A DNA stretch of 64,000 nt, from the NCBI RefSeq assembly GCF_023156505.1, contig NZ_JALNMJ010000021.1, forward strand, positions 37,990-101,989, read 5' to 3'. This document shows, piece by piece, positions 16,487-25,580 of this stretch (its first letter is position 1; every line of letters starts with the position of its first letter). The DNA is from Roseibium sediminicola (GTDB taxonomy: Bacteria; Pseudomonadota; Alphaproteobacteria; Rhizobiales; Stappiaceae). The position numbers and the translations under genes were made by a program. A model generated the notes under the pieces. The model was given only the letters and a program-made list of their open reading frames with translations, had not been told where the DNA came from and did no database searches.

Positions 16487-19400
16487 GATGTCTGGTCTCC
16501 GCCGCTGAGCGTGCGCACGAGGTTTGCCAGATCCTCTTTCAGGATCGGTTTTTCGATGAAGGGCCGGCCGCTGGCGGCCAGGAAGCGGTCAACCGCCTTG
16601 CCCATGCTGTCGCCGGTGATGAAGCCGATGCGGCCGGTATAGCTGGGCAGTCGTTCCTGGAGGACCTTGAAAAAGGCCTCGCCGTCCATGCCCGGCATCT
16701 TGAAGTCGCTGAGGATCAGGTCGAACGGGCTGCGCGACAGCAAGCTCAGCGCCTCGCGCGCATCGGTCACACGCGTCGCCCGGCAGCCGAGATCCGTCAG
16801 AAGGTCGGAGATCAATTCGCCGACATCCGCCTCGTCGTCGACCACCAGGACGCGCTTTTGATCGAGACCCTCACCGGGTGCTGCCGTCTCCGGGGCTTCG
16901 CCGGCCTCCGGCTTGACGGCCTTGAGCTTGACAAAAAAGCGTGTGCCTTCACCCGGTGTGGAGGTCACCTCCAGCAGGCCGCCATGGGTGTCGATGATGC
17001 GGTGGCTGAAGGCAAGGCCGACGCCGGTGCCTTCGCCGACTTCCTTTGTGGTGAAGAACGGCTCGAAAATGCGCGCCAGAATGTCCTCGGCAATGCCGGG
17101 GCCGTTGTCGCTGACTTCGAGCACACACCGGTCGCTGTCGACATCATAGGAGGAGGCGAGGGTGAGGGTGCCCGCTTGACCTTGCGGCGCAAGGGCATGC
17201 TCGGCGTTGACGATCAGGTTGGACACCACCTGGATGAGCTGGTCGGCATCACCGGAGATCGCCGGCAGATCCTCGTCCAGCCGGGTGACGACATGTGTGC
17301 CGTTGGCGCGCAAGCCATAGCCGGCGACGTCCAGGGCAATCGTCGCGATTTCATTCAGAGAGCAGGGCTCGATCAGAGCCGGCCGCTGGCGGGCCATGGC
17401 GAGGAAGGTCTTGACGATGCGGGCGCTGCGGTTCGCGGCTTCGGCAATGCGGTCGACACGCTTGGAAAGCACAGGATCCTCCAGCCGGCCTTCCAGCATC
17501 TGGGCATAGCCGACAATGATCGACAGCGGGTTGTTGAGTTCATGGGCAACGCCGGCGAGCAATTCGCCGAGGGCGGAGAGTTTCTCGCTCTGGTGGGCGA
17601 TGTCGCGCTGCTTCTGCAATTCGTCCTGCATGGCGAGCAGGTCGGAAATGTCCCGTGTCGAGGAGACAATGACGTTCTCGCCCTTGTAATCGGTGACGCG
17701 GGCGGCCGTCAGGCCTTCCATGATCGAACCGTCGGCGCGGCGGAACTGAACCCTGTAATCGTCGAGCTCGCCCGTCGGCAGAAGGGCGTCGAGATAGCGC
17801 CTGCGGTCGTCGGGAGAGAGGAAGAAGCTCAGGGTGGAGTCGATCTTGCCGAAGCGCTCGCGCGAGGCCGGCGGGCAATAGATGATCTTGCCGTCCTCGA
17901 TGCGCGAGACCAGGAAGTTGGCCGGGCAGGCCTCGACGATCTTGCGCAGCAGAAGGTCGGCCTCGCGCTGCTCCTCCTCGGCGCGACGCTGCTCGGTGAT
18001 GTCGATGAAAGAGACCAGAAAGCCGTCGAGTTCGGTCTGGTGTGCGGAGGCCAGGAACACGCGGCCATTGCCGAGGGTGATGGTTTCCTTCTTGGCATAG
18101 TGGCGCACCAGCCGGTCGAGCTCGGCCATGTAGGCCTGTTTTTCGACGCCCTCCGGCACCAGCATGACTCCGGCGTCAATCAGCCGGTCCATGATGCCAT
18201 TGAGGTTCTCACCCGGGTCCGGGGCGACGATGCGGCTGAAGAACATCTCGTCGTAAAGCTTATTGCCGAGCACGAAATTCAGGTCCCGGTCGAACAGGAC
18301 CAGGCCTTCGTCGAGCGACTGGATCGCGTCGTTGAGGGTCTGCAGGCTGCGGCTTTCGGCTTCCTTCAGCGCAGTAATGTCCGTGACAACCACCACCCGG
18401 CCATTGTCCTGGGTGATGGCGCGCTCGACCAGATAATGACGGCCGTTGCGAAAGCTCACCTCCATCGGCGCCAGAGTGTCGCGCTGGCGCTTGACCGCCT
18501 CGCCGAACAGCTGTGCCGCCTTGCCGCCGACGGGCTGGCCGGCGACGGTGGCAATTTCGGGAGAGAGCACGTCGATGCGCTCGTCGCCGCTAAGGTTCAG
18601 GATCTCGTCCGCGGTCAGGTGGAAGGGGGCGGCAAAGGCGTCGTTGCAATGGGTGAAGCGGCCGTCGGCCCCCTCGATGGCGACCCCGACCGGCAGCCGG
18701 GCGACCGCGTCGGTGAACAGCCGCTCGGCGCGCAACTGGTCGGTGACGTCCTCGATGGTGAGCAAGCGGCCCTGAAGCGCGGTCTCATAAACGTTGCCGA
18801 CAATCTCGCGGCCCTGGTTGTTGGGTACGGAAAAGCCCTTGGCCGCATGGCGGATCATCCGGTCGAGCTCGTCGAGTACCTCCTTGCTCGGCGTCCAGGG
18901 CGGCAGCGGGAACAGGCCGGTGGAGATGGCCCCGGCATGGATCTCGCGCATGGTCCGGCCGGGCACGAGCAGGTCGCCATTGGGATCGCCGATTTCCCGG
19001 AACTTGGCGTTGGCGAAGACCAGCCGCTCGTCGTCGTCGACCAGCGCGATGCCGAAATCCACGCCCTCGATGGCGCCATGCATCAGGGCACGGGCGCGGG
19101 CTTCGGCGGTGCGCTGCTGGGTGATGTCGAGCACGGTCGCGACAATGCCGCCTTCGGCAAGGCGCGCCAACGTGATTTCCCGCTGGGAGCCGTCGGCAAC
19201 CTCGATCTCGACCTTGAGGCTGCCCTTGGTGTCGAGCGTCTTGAACAGTCCAGGAAGCCCGCCTTCCGGACCGCGGACAAAGGAAATGTGGCCGCTACCG
19301 ATTGCGCTGCCGATGATCTCCTGCATCGGCGTTCCAGGCACCAAAAGGCGCTTGTGCGGTCCCAGCATGTCGGCATAGCGGCTGTTGGCGAAGACCAGTT

Positions 19401-20250
19401 TCTTGTCCCGGTCGTACAGCACGAAGCCTTCTTCCAGCGCCTCGACCGCGCCGCGCAGGCTGGCATTGGCCCTGTCGGTTTCCGCGCGCAGGGCATAGGC
19501 TTCGGTGAGGTCGATGGTGGTCGAGACGATCACGTCCTCGCCGCGGTAGCGGATCAACCGGGCTGACAATTGCGAGGGAAACACCGTGCCGTCGGCACGT
19601 TTTCCCTCAACGAACATGTCGTCGACACGGCCGTTCCTGCGCAAGGCCTCCAGATAGCTGTCCCGCTGGCTGAGGTCTTGCCAGTGGCTGCGCGCAGTCT
19701 CCTGACCGCCGAACAGGGTCTCGGAGGCGGACGAGCGGAACAGCACCTTGCCGTCGTCGAAGCGCGACATCAAAAGGTTGGCCGGACAGGCCTCGATCAC
19801 TGTTTTGAGGAGGTCCGCCGAAGCCCGATCGGCGGAGGCGGCCTGGCGCCGCTCGGTGTCATCCAGGATGGAGAGAAGGGTGCCGCCGTGGCGGGTCTCG
19901 GTCGCCGACAGCAACAGGACCCGTCCATTTGCTAGCCAGAGTTCCGTGTCCCGGGACTTTTCGCCAAGCACCTGCAGAAATACCTCTGCTGCCGGAATGC
20001 CGGCGGCGTTGAGCGCAGCGCCTGAAGCCAAATGGGGCAGCACGGCCTGTGCCGGAGCGCCCGGAACCGGCCGGTCTCTTTCTCCCAGGTTGAAAAGATC
20101 CAGAAAACGGGCATTGCAGGTCTGGAAGCGCAGGCCGTCGTCAAACAGGGCGAAACCTTCCCGCAAGGCGTCGACGGCCTCTTCAAGCAGCTGCCGGTGG
20201 ACCCGATCCTCCCCGGTCCCGGCGATTTTGTCCTGCGTTTGCTGCAACAT
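16483..20250 (-). CDS. multi-PAS hybrid sensor histidine kinase
   Basis: A 1,255-residue soluble kinase with no predicted membrane segment. From the N-terminus to about residue 870 there are seven or so PAS-type units, including GFALFDDGLRFQTCN, GFVLYDRDKKLVFANSRY and LVLFDRDLNFVLGNKLY. The dimerisation domain has LLAGVAHELNNPLSIIVGYA with the phospho-accepting His near 903. The ATPase domain has DNGPGIAEDIL and GEGTGVGLAFSHRI, and a C-terminal receiver has its Asp near 1182 (ILSDFKMPGMDG). ATG 20250 is used; an in-frame TTG lies six codons upstream. It is co-transcribed with the regulator encoded immediately downstream. The many PAS units suggest integration of redox or metabolite cues. Confidence 0.92.
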   Translation of the reverse strand: MLQQTQDKIAGTGEDRVHRQLLEEAVDALREGFALFDDGLRFQTCNARFLDLFNLGERDRPVPGAPAQAVLPHLASGAALNAAGIPAAEVFLQVLGEKSRDTELWLANGRVLLLSATETRHGGTLLSILDDTERRQAASADRASADLLKTVIEACPANLLMSRFDDGKVLFRSSASETLFGGQETARSHWQDLSQRDSYLEALRRNGRVDDMFVEGKRADGTVFPSQLSARLIRYRGEDVIVSTTIDLTEAYALRAETDRANASLRGAVEALEEGFVLYDRDKKLVFANSRYADMLGPHKRLLVPGTPMQEIIGSAIGSGHISFVRGPEGGLPGLFKTLDTKGSLKVEIEVADGSQREITLARLAEGGIVATVLDITQQRTAEARARALMHGAIEGVDFGIALVDDDERLVFANAKFREIGDPNGDLLVPGRTMREIHAGAISTGLFPLPPWTPSKEVLDELDRMIRHAAKGFSVPNNQGREIVGNVYETALQGRLLTIEDVTDQLRAERLFTDAVARLPVGVAIEGADGRFTHCNDAFAAPFHLTADEILNLSGDERIDVLSPEIATVAGQPVGGKAAQLFGEAVKRQRDTLAPMEVSFRNGRHYLVERAITQDNGRVVVVTDITALKEAESRSLQTLNDAIQSLDEGLVLFDRDLNFVLGNKLYDEMFFSRIVAPDPGENLNGIMDRLIDAGVMLVPEGVEKQAYMAELDRLVRHYAKKETITLGNGRVFLASAHQTELDGFLVSFIDITEQRRAEEEQREADLLLRKIVEACPANFLVSRIEDGKIIYCPPASRERFGKIDSTLSFFLSPDDRRRYLDALLPTGELDDYRVQFRRADGSIMEGLTAARVTDYKGENVIVSSTRDISDLLAMQDELQKQRDIAHQSEKLSALGELLAGVAHELNNPLSIIVGYAQMLEGRLEDPVLSKRVDRIAEAANRSARIVKTFLAMARQRPALIEPCSLNEIATIALDVAGYGLRANGTHVVTRLDEDLPAISGDADQLIQVVSNLIVNAEHALAPQGQAGTLTLASSYDVDSDRCVLEVSDNGPGIAEDILARIFEPFFTTKEVGEGTGVGLAFSHRIIDTHGGLLEVTSTPGEGTRFFVKLKAVKPEAGEAPETAAPGEGLDQKRVLVVDDEADVGELISDLLTDLGCRATRVTDAREALSLLSRSPFDLILSDFKMPGMDGEAFFKVLQERLPSYTGRIGFITGDSMGKAVDRFLAASGRPFIEKPILKEDLANLVRTLSGGDQTS

Positions 20251-20516
20251 CTTTCCCCTGCCTGCCAAGCTGAAGATACAGCCCGCACACCATCCGTAAG
20301 GCCAAGATTTTTCAGTTTGGCCTTGGCGAGTGTATCAATTGTATCAGGGCGGAGAAGCCGGAAAGGAACGCGTTGTCCGCCCGGAAAGCGGGTCGTGTAC
20401 CGGGACGTTGCCTCGTGCTAGGAAACGATGTCGCGTCAAGATTGCGTCCTTGCTGTAGCACTGCTTAAGATCGCGCTCACGGCTTGCCGGAGATCATCAA
20501 TCAAGGAGCATGCGTC

Positions 20517-22127
20517 ATGGTTGCCACGTCTATCAAAACGCCTGGTGTCTACGTGACCGAGATGGACGCATTTCCGCCGTCGATCATCGGAGTCGAGACC
20601 GCCGTGCCGGCCTTCATCGGCTATACGGAACAGGCGAACATTCAGGGGAAGCCGGTCTATCTCAAACCGGTCAAGATCACTTCCTTGCGCGAATTCACCG
20701 AGATTTTTGGCCGTGGCTTCAAGGCGGCGGTGGTGATCAAGAGCGTCGATACGAAAACCGTCCGGTCCCAGCCGGATTGCTACGATGTCTCCATCAATGA
20801 TGCGAACGGCAACACGCTCTACTATTCAATCGGCCTGAAGGACGAGAAACGGTTCAACCTCTTTGCGAGCATGAAGCTGTTTTTCGATAATGGCGGCGGC
20901 ACCTGTTACGTGGTCTCGGTCGGCGACTACACCGATGACGGCGCGGAGCCCGGCGGCGCCGGCATCAGTCCGGACAAGCTGAAACAGGGCCTTGCGGAGA
21001 TCGCGGAGGTCAAGGGGCCGACGATGCTGGCGGTTCCCGATGCCGTCCTCCTGAAGCCGGACGATGCGGCAAAACCCTGGGCGTGCGAAGCCTACTATGC
21101 GTTCGTGAAGCAGATGATCGCGCAATGCGGCGCGCTGCAGGACCGTTTTGCGCTGCTGGATGTCTATGGCACGCAAGCGCTCGATCAATCCGATCCCGCC
21201 GTGTTCGAAAAATCCTTGGCAGCGACCATTGCCGAATTCAGAGACGGGATCGGCCAGGACGACCTGTCCTACGCCGCTTCCTATTTTCCCTTCCTGAAGA
21301 CCACGACCTATCCGGTCTCAGGCATCGACTACACCTGGTTCGACCCGTCCGCGCTGTCCGAGGTTCTGGGGCTGCAGGCAGCAAACCTTTACCGTGGTGC
21401 CAACCTGACAGCGGTGCAGAAGATGATTGCCGAGATCGACCCGGACACCGGGCCGACCGGCGCGGAGGACATTGCCCGCCTGAACGAAAGCCTGAGGAAT
21501 GCATTGCCGGTCCTGAAGGAGATGGAAGATCAGGCGGCGCGCGATCTCGGCATCCTGCCGCCGAGCGGCGCCGTGGCGGGGGGGTATACGCAAGTGGACA
21601 CCACGGGAGGCGTCTGGACCGCGCCGGCCAATGTCGCGCTGACATCGGTGATCGCGCCGACCGTCACCATCAACAACGAGATGCAGGAAAATCTCAACAT
21701 GCCGCTGGACGGCAAGGCCGTCGATGCCATCAGGATGTTTCCGGGCCGGGGCACGCTGGTATGGGGCGCGCGTACGCTGCTCGGCAACAGTCAGGACTGG
21801 CGCTATATCCAGGTACGGCGGACTGCCATCTATATCGAACAGTCGATCAAGCAGGGGCTGATGCCCTTTGTGTTCGCGGCCAATGACGGCAAGACGTGGT
21901 CCACGGTGGTGTCCGCCGTTTCGAGTTTTCTGCAGCAAGTGTGGGCGCAGGGCGGCCTGATGGGTGCGACAGCCTCGGAGGCCTATTCCGTGGAATGCGG
22001 TCTCGGCTCCACCATGACCGCCCAGGACATCCTGGACGGTTACATGATCGTGCAGGTCCGGCTGCAACTCGTGCGTCCGGCCGAATTCATCGTACTCACC
22101 TTCAAGCAGAAGATGGAGGCGGCATAG
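20517..22127 (+). CDS. orphan contractile tail sheath protein
   Basis: A 536-residue protein of the phage/pyocin/injection-system sheath type. It opens with TPGVYVTEMDAFPPSIIGVE and AVPAFIGYTEQA, the conserved sheath N-terminus, and ends with a sheath C-terminal domain (WRYIQVRRTAIYIEQSIKQG, AYSVECGLGSTMTAQDILDG, VRPAEFIVLTFKQKM). AAGGAG lies 8 nt before ATG 20517. The size and motifs fit extracellular contractile injection systems (Afp/PVC-like). No tube, baseplate, spike or ATPase gene is adjacent: the neighbours are a histidine kinase and a TRAP transporter. It is either a stranded remnant or a component acting with genes elsewhere. Confidence 0.88.
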   Translation: MVATSIKTPGVYVTEMDAFPPSIIGVETAVPAFIGYTEQANIQGKPVYLKPVKITSLREFTEIFGRGFKAAVVIKSVDTKTVRSQPDCYDVSINDANGNTLYYSIGLKDEKRFNLFASMKLFFDNGGGTCYVVSVGDYTDDGAEPGGAGISPDKLKQGLAEIAEVKGPTMLAVPDAVLLKPDDAAKPWACEAYYAFVKQMIAQCGALQDRFALLDVYGTQALDQSDPAVFEKSLAATIAEFRDGIGQDDLSYAASYFPFLKTTTYPVSGIDYTWFDPSALSEVLGLQAANLYRGANLTAVQKMIAEIDPDTGPTGAEDIARLNESLRNALPVLKEMEDQAARDLGILPPSGAVAGGYTQVDTTGGVWTAPANVALTSVIAPTVTINNEMQENLNMPLDGKAVDAIRMFPGRGTLVWGARTLLGNSQDWRYIQVRRTAIYIEQSIKQGLMPFVFAANDGKTWSTVVSAVSSFLQQVWAQGGLMGATASEAYSVECGLGSTMTAQDILDGYMIVQVRLQLVRPAEFIVLTFKQKMEAA

Positions 22128-22145
22128 GGTTATGTAATTTGCTGG

Positions 22146-23450
22146 CTAATTATACATCGCGTTGGGCAAGAGCAGCGCGATCCCGGGGAAGGCGACGATT
22201 AGGGCGAGGGTGACGATCATCGCCAGCCAGAACGGCATGATGCCGGCGAAGATGGTCTCGATCCTGACATCCGGCACGACGCTCTTGACGATGAAGACAT
22301 TGACGCCGACGGGGGGCGAGATCAGGCCCATTTCCAGAACCAGGACCATGACGACACCCAGCCAGATCGGATCGAAGCCGAGCCCGATCACCAGCGGGAA
22401 GACAATCGGCAGGGTGATCACCAGGAGGGATAGCCCCTCGATGAACATGCCGAGAATGACATAGCCGAGCAGGATCAGGGCAAGCGTGCCGTAAGTGCCA
22501 AGAGCGAGCCCGGTCATGGCTTCGGCGATGCTGGCCGGCAGATGGGACAATGCCACGAAGGGCGCGAATACATTGGCGCCGACCAGAATGAAGAAGGCCA
22601 TGCCAGTGGTTTTCAGCGTCTCCGAACTGACCGAATAGAGCGTTGCAGCCGTGCATTTGCCGCGCAGAACCAGCATGAGAAGGGCGAAAAAGGCACCGAC
22701 GCCTGCTGCCTCCACGGGCGTGAAGAAGCCGGTATAGATGCCGCCGATGGTGATGCAGATGATGACGCCGATCCCGGTTGCCCGGACGAGCGCAACGAGC
22801 TTTTCCTTCAGGGAGAATTTCGGGCCGCGCGGACCTTCCTCTGGCCAGAACAGGGTGACGCAGGCAATCGCCACCAGGAACATGCCCGTGAGCAAGAGGC
22901 CGGGCAGCACGCCGGCCATGAACAGCCGGCCGATGCTTTCCTCCGTCAGCACCGCGTAGACGACAAAGCCGGTCGAGGGTGGGATCAGGATGCCGAGCGT
23001 TCCGCCCGCGGCAATGGACCCGGTGGCAAGCCGGTCGCCGTAGTTGAAGCGGCGCATTTCCGGATAGGCGACCTTGCCCATGGTGATGGCGGAGGCGAGC
23101 GACGAGCCGGAGAGGGCGGCAAAGCCGGCGCAGCCCATGACGGTGGCCGCGGCGAGGCCACCCTTCAGGTGGCCGATGACCTTGTGCGCCGCCTCGAAAA
23201 GATCGCGGCTGAGGCCGGCGGCGGAGGCGAGATTGCCCATCAGGATGAACAGCGGAATGATGCTCAGTTCATAGACGGTGACGGTGGCGAAGATCTGGCC
23301 GCTCAGCGTGAAGGCGGCGGCCTGGAAGCCGGACAGGGCAACGGTGCCGGCAAAGCCGACCACCAGCAGCGAGATGGCGACAGGCGTACCGAGCCCGAGC
23401 AGGACAAACAGGGCGAGGAATCCCAGAAAACCGTAAAATTCGGGGCTCAT
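22146..23450 (-). CDS. TRAP transporter large permease (DctM type)
   Basis: A 434-residue inner-membrane protein with about 12 hydrophobic segments, the usual size for DctM. The start at 23450 (MSPEFYGFLGFLALF) overlaps the stop of the DctQ gene in an ATGA; a longer frame is rejected because it reads through DctQ. Recognisable stretches include GSSLASAITMGKVAYPEM, AAGGTLGILIPPSTGFVVYA and FTPVEAAGVGAFFALL. It forms the sodium-driven translocation channel with DctQ. Context suggests uptake of an aromatic carboxylate for the downstream divergent dehalogenase. Confidence 0.93.
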   Translation of the reverse strand: MSPEFYGFLGFLALFVLLGLGTPVAISLLVVGFAGTVALSGFQAAAFTLSGQIFATVTVYELSIIPLFILMGNLASAAGLSRDLFEAAHKVIGHLKGGLAAATVMGCAGFAALSGSSLASAITMGKVAYPEMRRFNYGDRLATGSIAAGGTLGILIPPSTGFVVYAVLTEESIGRLFMAGVLPGLLLTGMFLVAIACVTLFWPEEGPRGPKFSLKEKLVALVRATGIGVIICITIGGIYTGFFTPVEAAGVGAFFALLMLVLRGKCTAATLYSVSSETLKTTGMAFFILVGANVFAPFVALSHLPASIAEAMTGLALGTYGTLALILLGYVILGMFIEGLSLLVITLPIVFPLVIGLGFDPIWLGVVMVLVLEMGLISPPVGVNVFIVKSVVPDVRIETIFAGIMPFWLAMIVTLALIVAFPGIALLLPNAMYN

Positions 23451-23941
23451 TTCAAGAGTCTCTCCACCAGCAGCACGAGCGCCGAAAGCGCGCAGCCGAA
23501 GGCGATGGCGTAATAGGACGGGCCGAAGGGCAGTTGCAGCAGCAGCGTCGTCTCGCCGAAAAGGGCGGCTTCCTGTGCGTTCACGAAGGCGCGCCAGCCG
23601 AGATAGGCGAGGATGCCGGCACCGAGCGCCGTCGTCAGCCAGTCGAGCGGGCGCTGAACCGCACGCGGCAATCTGGCAACCAGCGTGTCGATGGCGATCA
23701 GGCGCCCGGACAGGACGCAAAGCGGCAGGCTCAGGGCAACGACGAAGGACAGAAGGATCTGGGCGTAGTCATTGGCGCCGAAGATCGGCCGGTTGAAAAA
23801 GGAGCGGAGCAGGGCATCGGAGACCGACAGGCCCATCAGGAGGAAGAGGCCGGCGGCTCCCAAAAGGATCAGCGGGACTTCAAGCACGGACCTCCAGCGC
23901 GCCGTGGGCGCGCCGGAGGATCCCAGGTTTTCAAGCTGCAT
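23447..23941 (-). CDS. TRAP transporter small permease (DctQ type)
   Basis: A 164-residue membrane protein with four predicted hydrophobic segments. Family features include SDALLRSFFNRPIFGANDYAQI and LPLCVLSGRLIAIDTLVARLP. Its start lies 3 nt after the DctP stop, and its stop overlaps the DctM start. It is essential for the DctM partner in known TRAP systems. Confidence 0.9.
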   Translation of the reverse strand: MQLENLGSSGAPTARWRSVLEVPLILLGAAGLFLLMGLSVSDALLRSFFNRPIFGANDYAQILLSFVVALSLPLCVLSGRLIAIDTLVARLPRAVQRPLDWLTTALGAGILAYLGWRAFVNAQEAALFGETTLLLQLPFGPSYYAIAFGCALSALVLLVERLLK

Positions 23942-23944
23942 GGG

Positions 23945-24961
23945 TCAGTTGGCGCCAAGGGATGTGACGATGGCTTCGGCGTCCTTGCCGATTTCCTCGC
24001 TCTTGTCGTTCAGGATGGCCGCGATCGCCGGCTTCATGGTGTCGCGGAATTCGGCATCCGCGGCGGCATCGATTTCGATCAGCTCGACCCCGCTGTCGGC
24101 GGCGAGTTTCAGCCCGGCCTGGCCCGCCTCGTAAAAGGCCTTGGCGCCCTTGAGGCTGATCGCCCTGCCGGTCAGCTTGTCCAGCGCCGCCTTCTCGTCC
24201 TCTCCAAGGCTTTCCCAGCTCTGCTTGTTCATCAGCAGATAGAAACTGTCGAGCGCGGAGGGAATGTTGGTGGTGACGTATTTGGCCGTCTCATGGAGCT
24301 TGTAGGAGCGAATGCCGGACGGGCCGATCATGACGGCGTCGATGACGCCGGTGTTCATGGCGTTAAAGACATCTGTGGTCGGCATGGAGACAGGAATGCC
24401 GCCCCAGGCCTCGACCAGCTTGGCCATGACCGGGTTCGGCGTCCGGACCTTCAGGCCTTTCATATCCGCCATGGAGCGGACCGGGGTTTCGCGGGAGATC
24501 AGCACGGACGGATTGTTGGCCCACAGGCCCAGCAGCTTGGTCTGGGCATATTCGGCTTGGAACAGCTCGATATTGTCCCAAAGCGCATTGGTCGCGGCGG
24601 TGCCGTTGGCAAAAAGGCCAGGGATATGGACAAGGCCTGTCGTGGCAAACTGCCCGGGCGTGTATTCGGGAATGCCGAAAACGATGTCGGCGACGCCGGT
24701 CACGACCCGCTTGTACTGCTGGACCGGGCCTTTGCCGAGCTCGCCGGACGGATAGATCCTGATGGTCAGTTCGCCATCCGTGGCGGCCTTGATGTCCTCC
24801 GACAGCGGCGTGATCACGCCCTGGTCCATCGGATGCATGGACGGCATGAAATGGGCCGCCTTCAACTCGGTCGCACCAGCGGTCTGAGCGCAAAAACTTG
24901 CGGCCGCAACGGCGAGCGCGGCGGCAATCCCGGTCACCGCGGACCTTGATTTCACAAACAT
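23945..24961 (-). CDS. TRAP transporter solute-binding protein (DctP type)
   Basis: A 338-residue periplasmic protein with a Sec signal peptide (MFVKSRSAVTGIAAALAVAA, cleaved near TAGA-TELKAAHF). Conserved features include GELTIRIYPSGELGKG, the ligand-carboxylate-binding Arg region (GLKVRTPNPVMAKLVEAWGG) and PTTDVFNAMNTGVIDAVM. It captures organic anions for the DctQM permease. It is the first gene of the leftward operon and is divergent from a MarR regulator and the reductive dehalogenase gene. Confidence 0.93.
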   Translation of the reverse strand: MFVKSRSAVTGIAAALAVAAASFCAQTAGATELKAAHFMPSMHPMDQGVITPLSEDIKAATDGELTIRIYPSGELGKGPVQQYKRVVTGVADIVFGIPEYTPGQFATTGLVHIPGLFANGTAATNALWDNIELFQAEYAQTKLLGLWANNPSVLISRETPVRSMADMKGLKVRTPNPVMAKLVEAWGGIPVSMPTTDVFNAMNTGVIDAVMIGPSGIRSYKLHETAKYVTTNIPSALDSFYLLMNKQSWESLGEDEKAALDKLTGRAISLKGAKAFYEAGQAGLKLAADSGVELIEIDAAADAEFRDTMKPAIAAILNDKSEEIGKDAEAIVTSLGAN

Positions 24962-25076
24962 ATTCTCTCCTCCCCCGAGGTGATTTACATTGGTAATTAA
25001 CTTTAGTAATTATCATTGTTAACTGATTAGAAGAGATGGGCCAACGTGAGTCAAGCCCATTCACGCGGAGTGCACG
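24962..25076. promoter_or_regulatory. divergent AT-rich promoter region, likely MarR target
   Basis: This 115-bp gap between dctP and marR is strongly AT-rich in its centre. It contains two near-repeats, TTGGTAATTAAC and TTTAGTAATTATC, followed by TTGTTAAC, spaced roughly one helical turn or a little more. Such repeats are plausible MarR sites and -10 regions, but no exact consensus can be assigned. Confidence 0.5.
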
Positions 25077-25526
25077 ATGGCCACGGAATACACGCTTCAC
25101 CAGAGGATCGGCTTCAAGGTGACTCACCTCGCCCGGATCATGGAAAGCCGCCTGGAAAAGCAGCTCTCCGTGCATGGCGTCACCAGGCTGCAATGGTGTG
25201 TCCTGCGCGGTGTCGGGCTGGAAGGCGTTACCTCACCCTCGCAGCTTGCGGATTACATCCGGATCGCCAGGCCGGCGGTTTCAAGGCTGCTGAAGTCGAT
25301 GGAGGAACAGGGGCTGGTGAAGCGCAAAGGGCTTGATGACGACAAGCGGTTCACCGAGGTCGAGCTGACCGGCCTGGGCCGTGAAAAGCTGAGCGCGTGT
25401 CATGGACTGGTGCGGGAATTGAACCAGCATTTTTCCGAAAAACTGGATGCGGAGACCTATGAGGTCTTCATGGCTGCGATCGACCGGTTGACCGATGGCG
25501 AGGATGTGCAGCTGACCCGGCTTTGA
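25077..25526 (+). CDS. MarR-family transcriptional regulator
   Basis: A 149-residue winged-helix regulator. The recognition part is PSQLADYIRIARPAVSRLLKSMEEQGLVKRKG, followed by the wing with DDDKRFTEVELTGLGREKL. MarR proteins usually respond to phenolic or aromatic ligands, which agrees with the dehalogenase gene 54 nt downstream. It is likely to repress itself, the dehalogenase and the divergent TRAP operon until the substrate is present. Confidence 0.9.
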   Translation: MATEYTLHQRIGFKVTHLARIMESRLEKQLSVHGVTRLQWCVLRGVGLEGVTSPSQLADYIRIARPAVSRLLKSMEEQGLVKRKGLDDDKRFTEVELTGLGREKLSACHGLVRELNQHFSEKLDAETYEVFMAAIDRLTDGEDVQLTRL

Positions 25527-25580
25527 CGGGGACGGCAACAGAAAACGAGAGGCGGTCCTGAAGGCCGCCGGGGGGACATA

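Noticed and set aside
16858..19566. A 902-codon open frame on the plus strand
   Set aside because: It is antisense to the hybrid kinase and has no recognisable domain.
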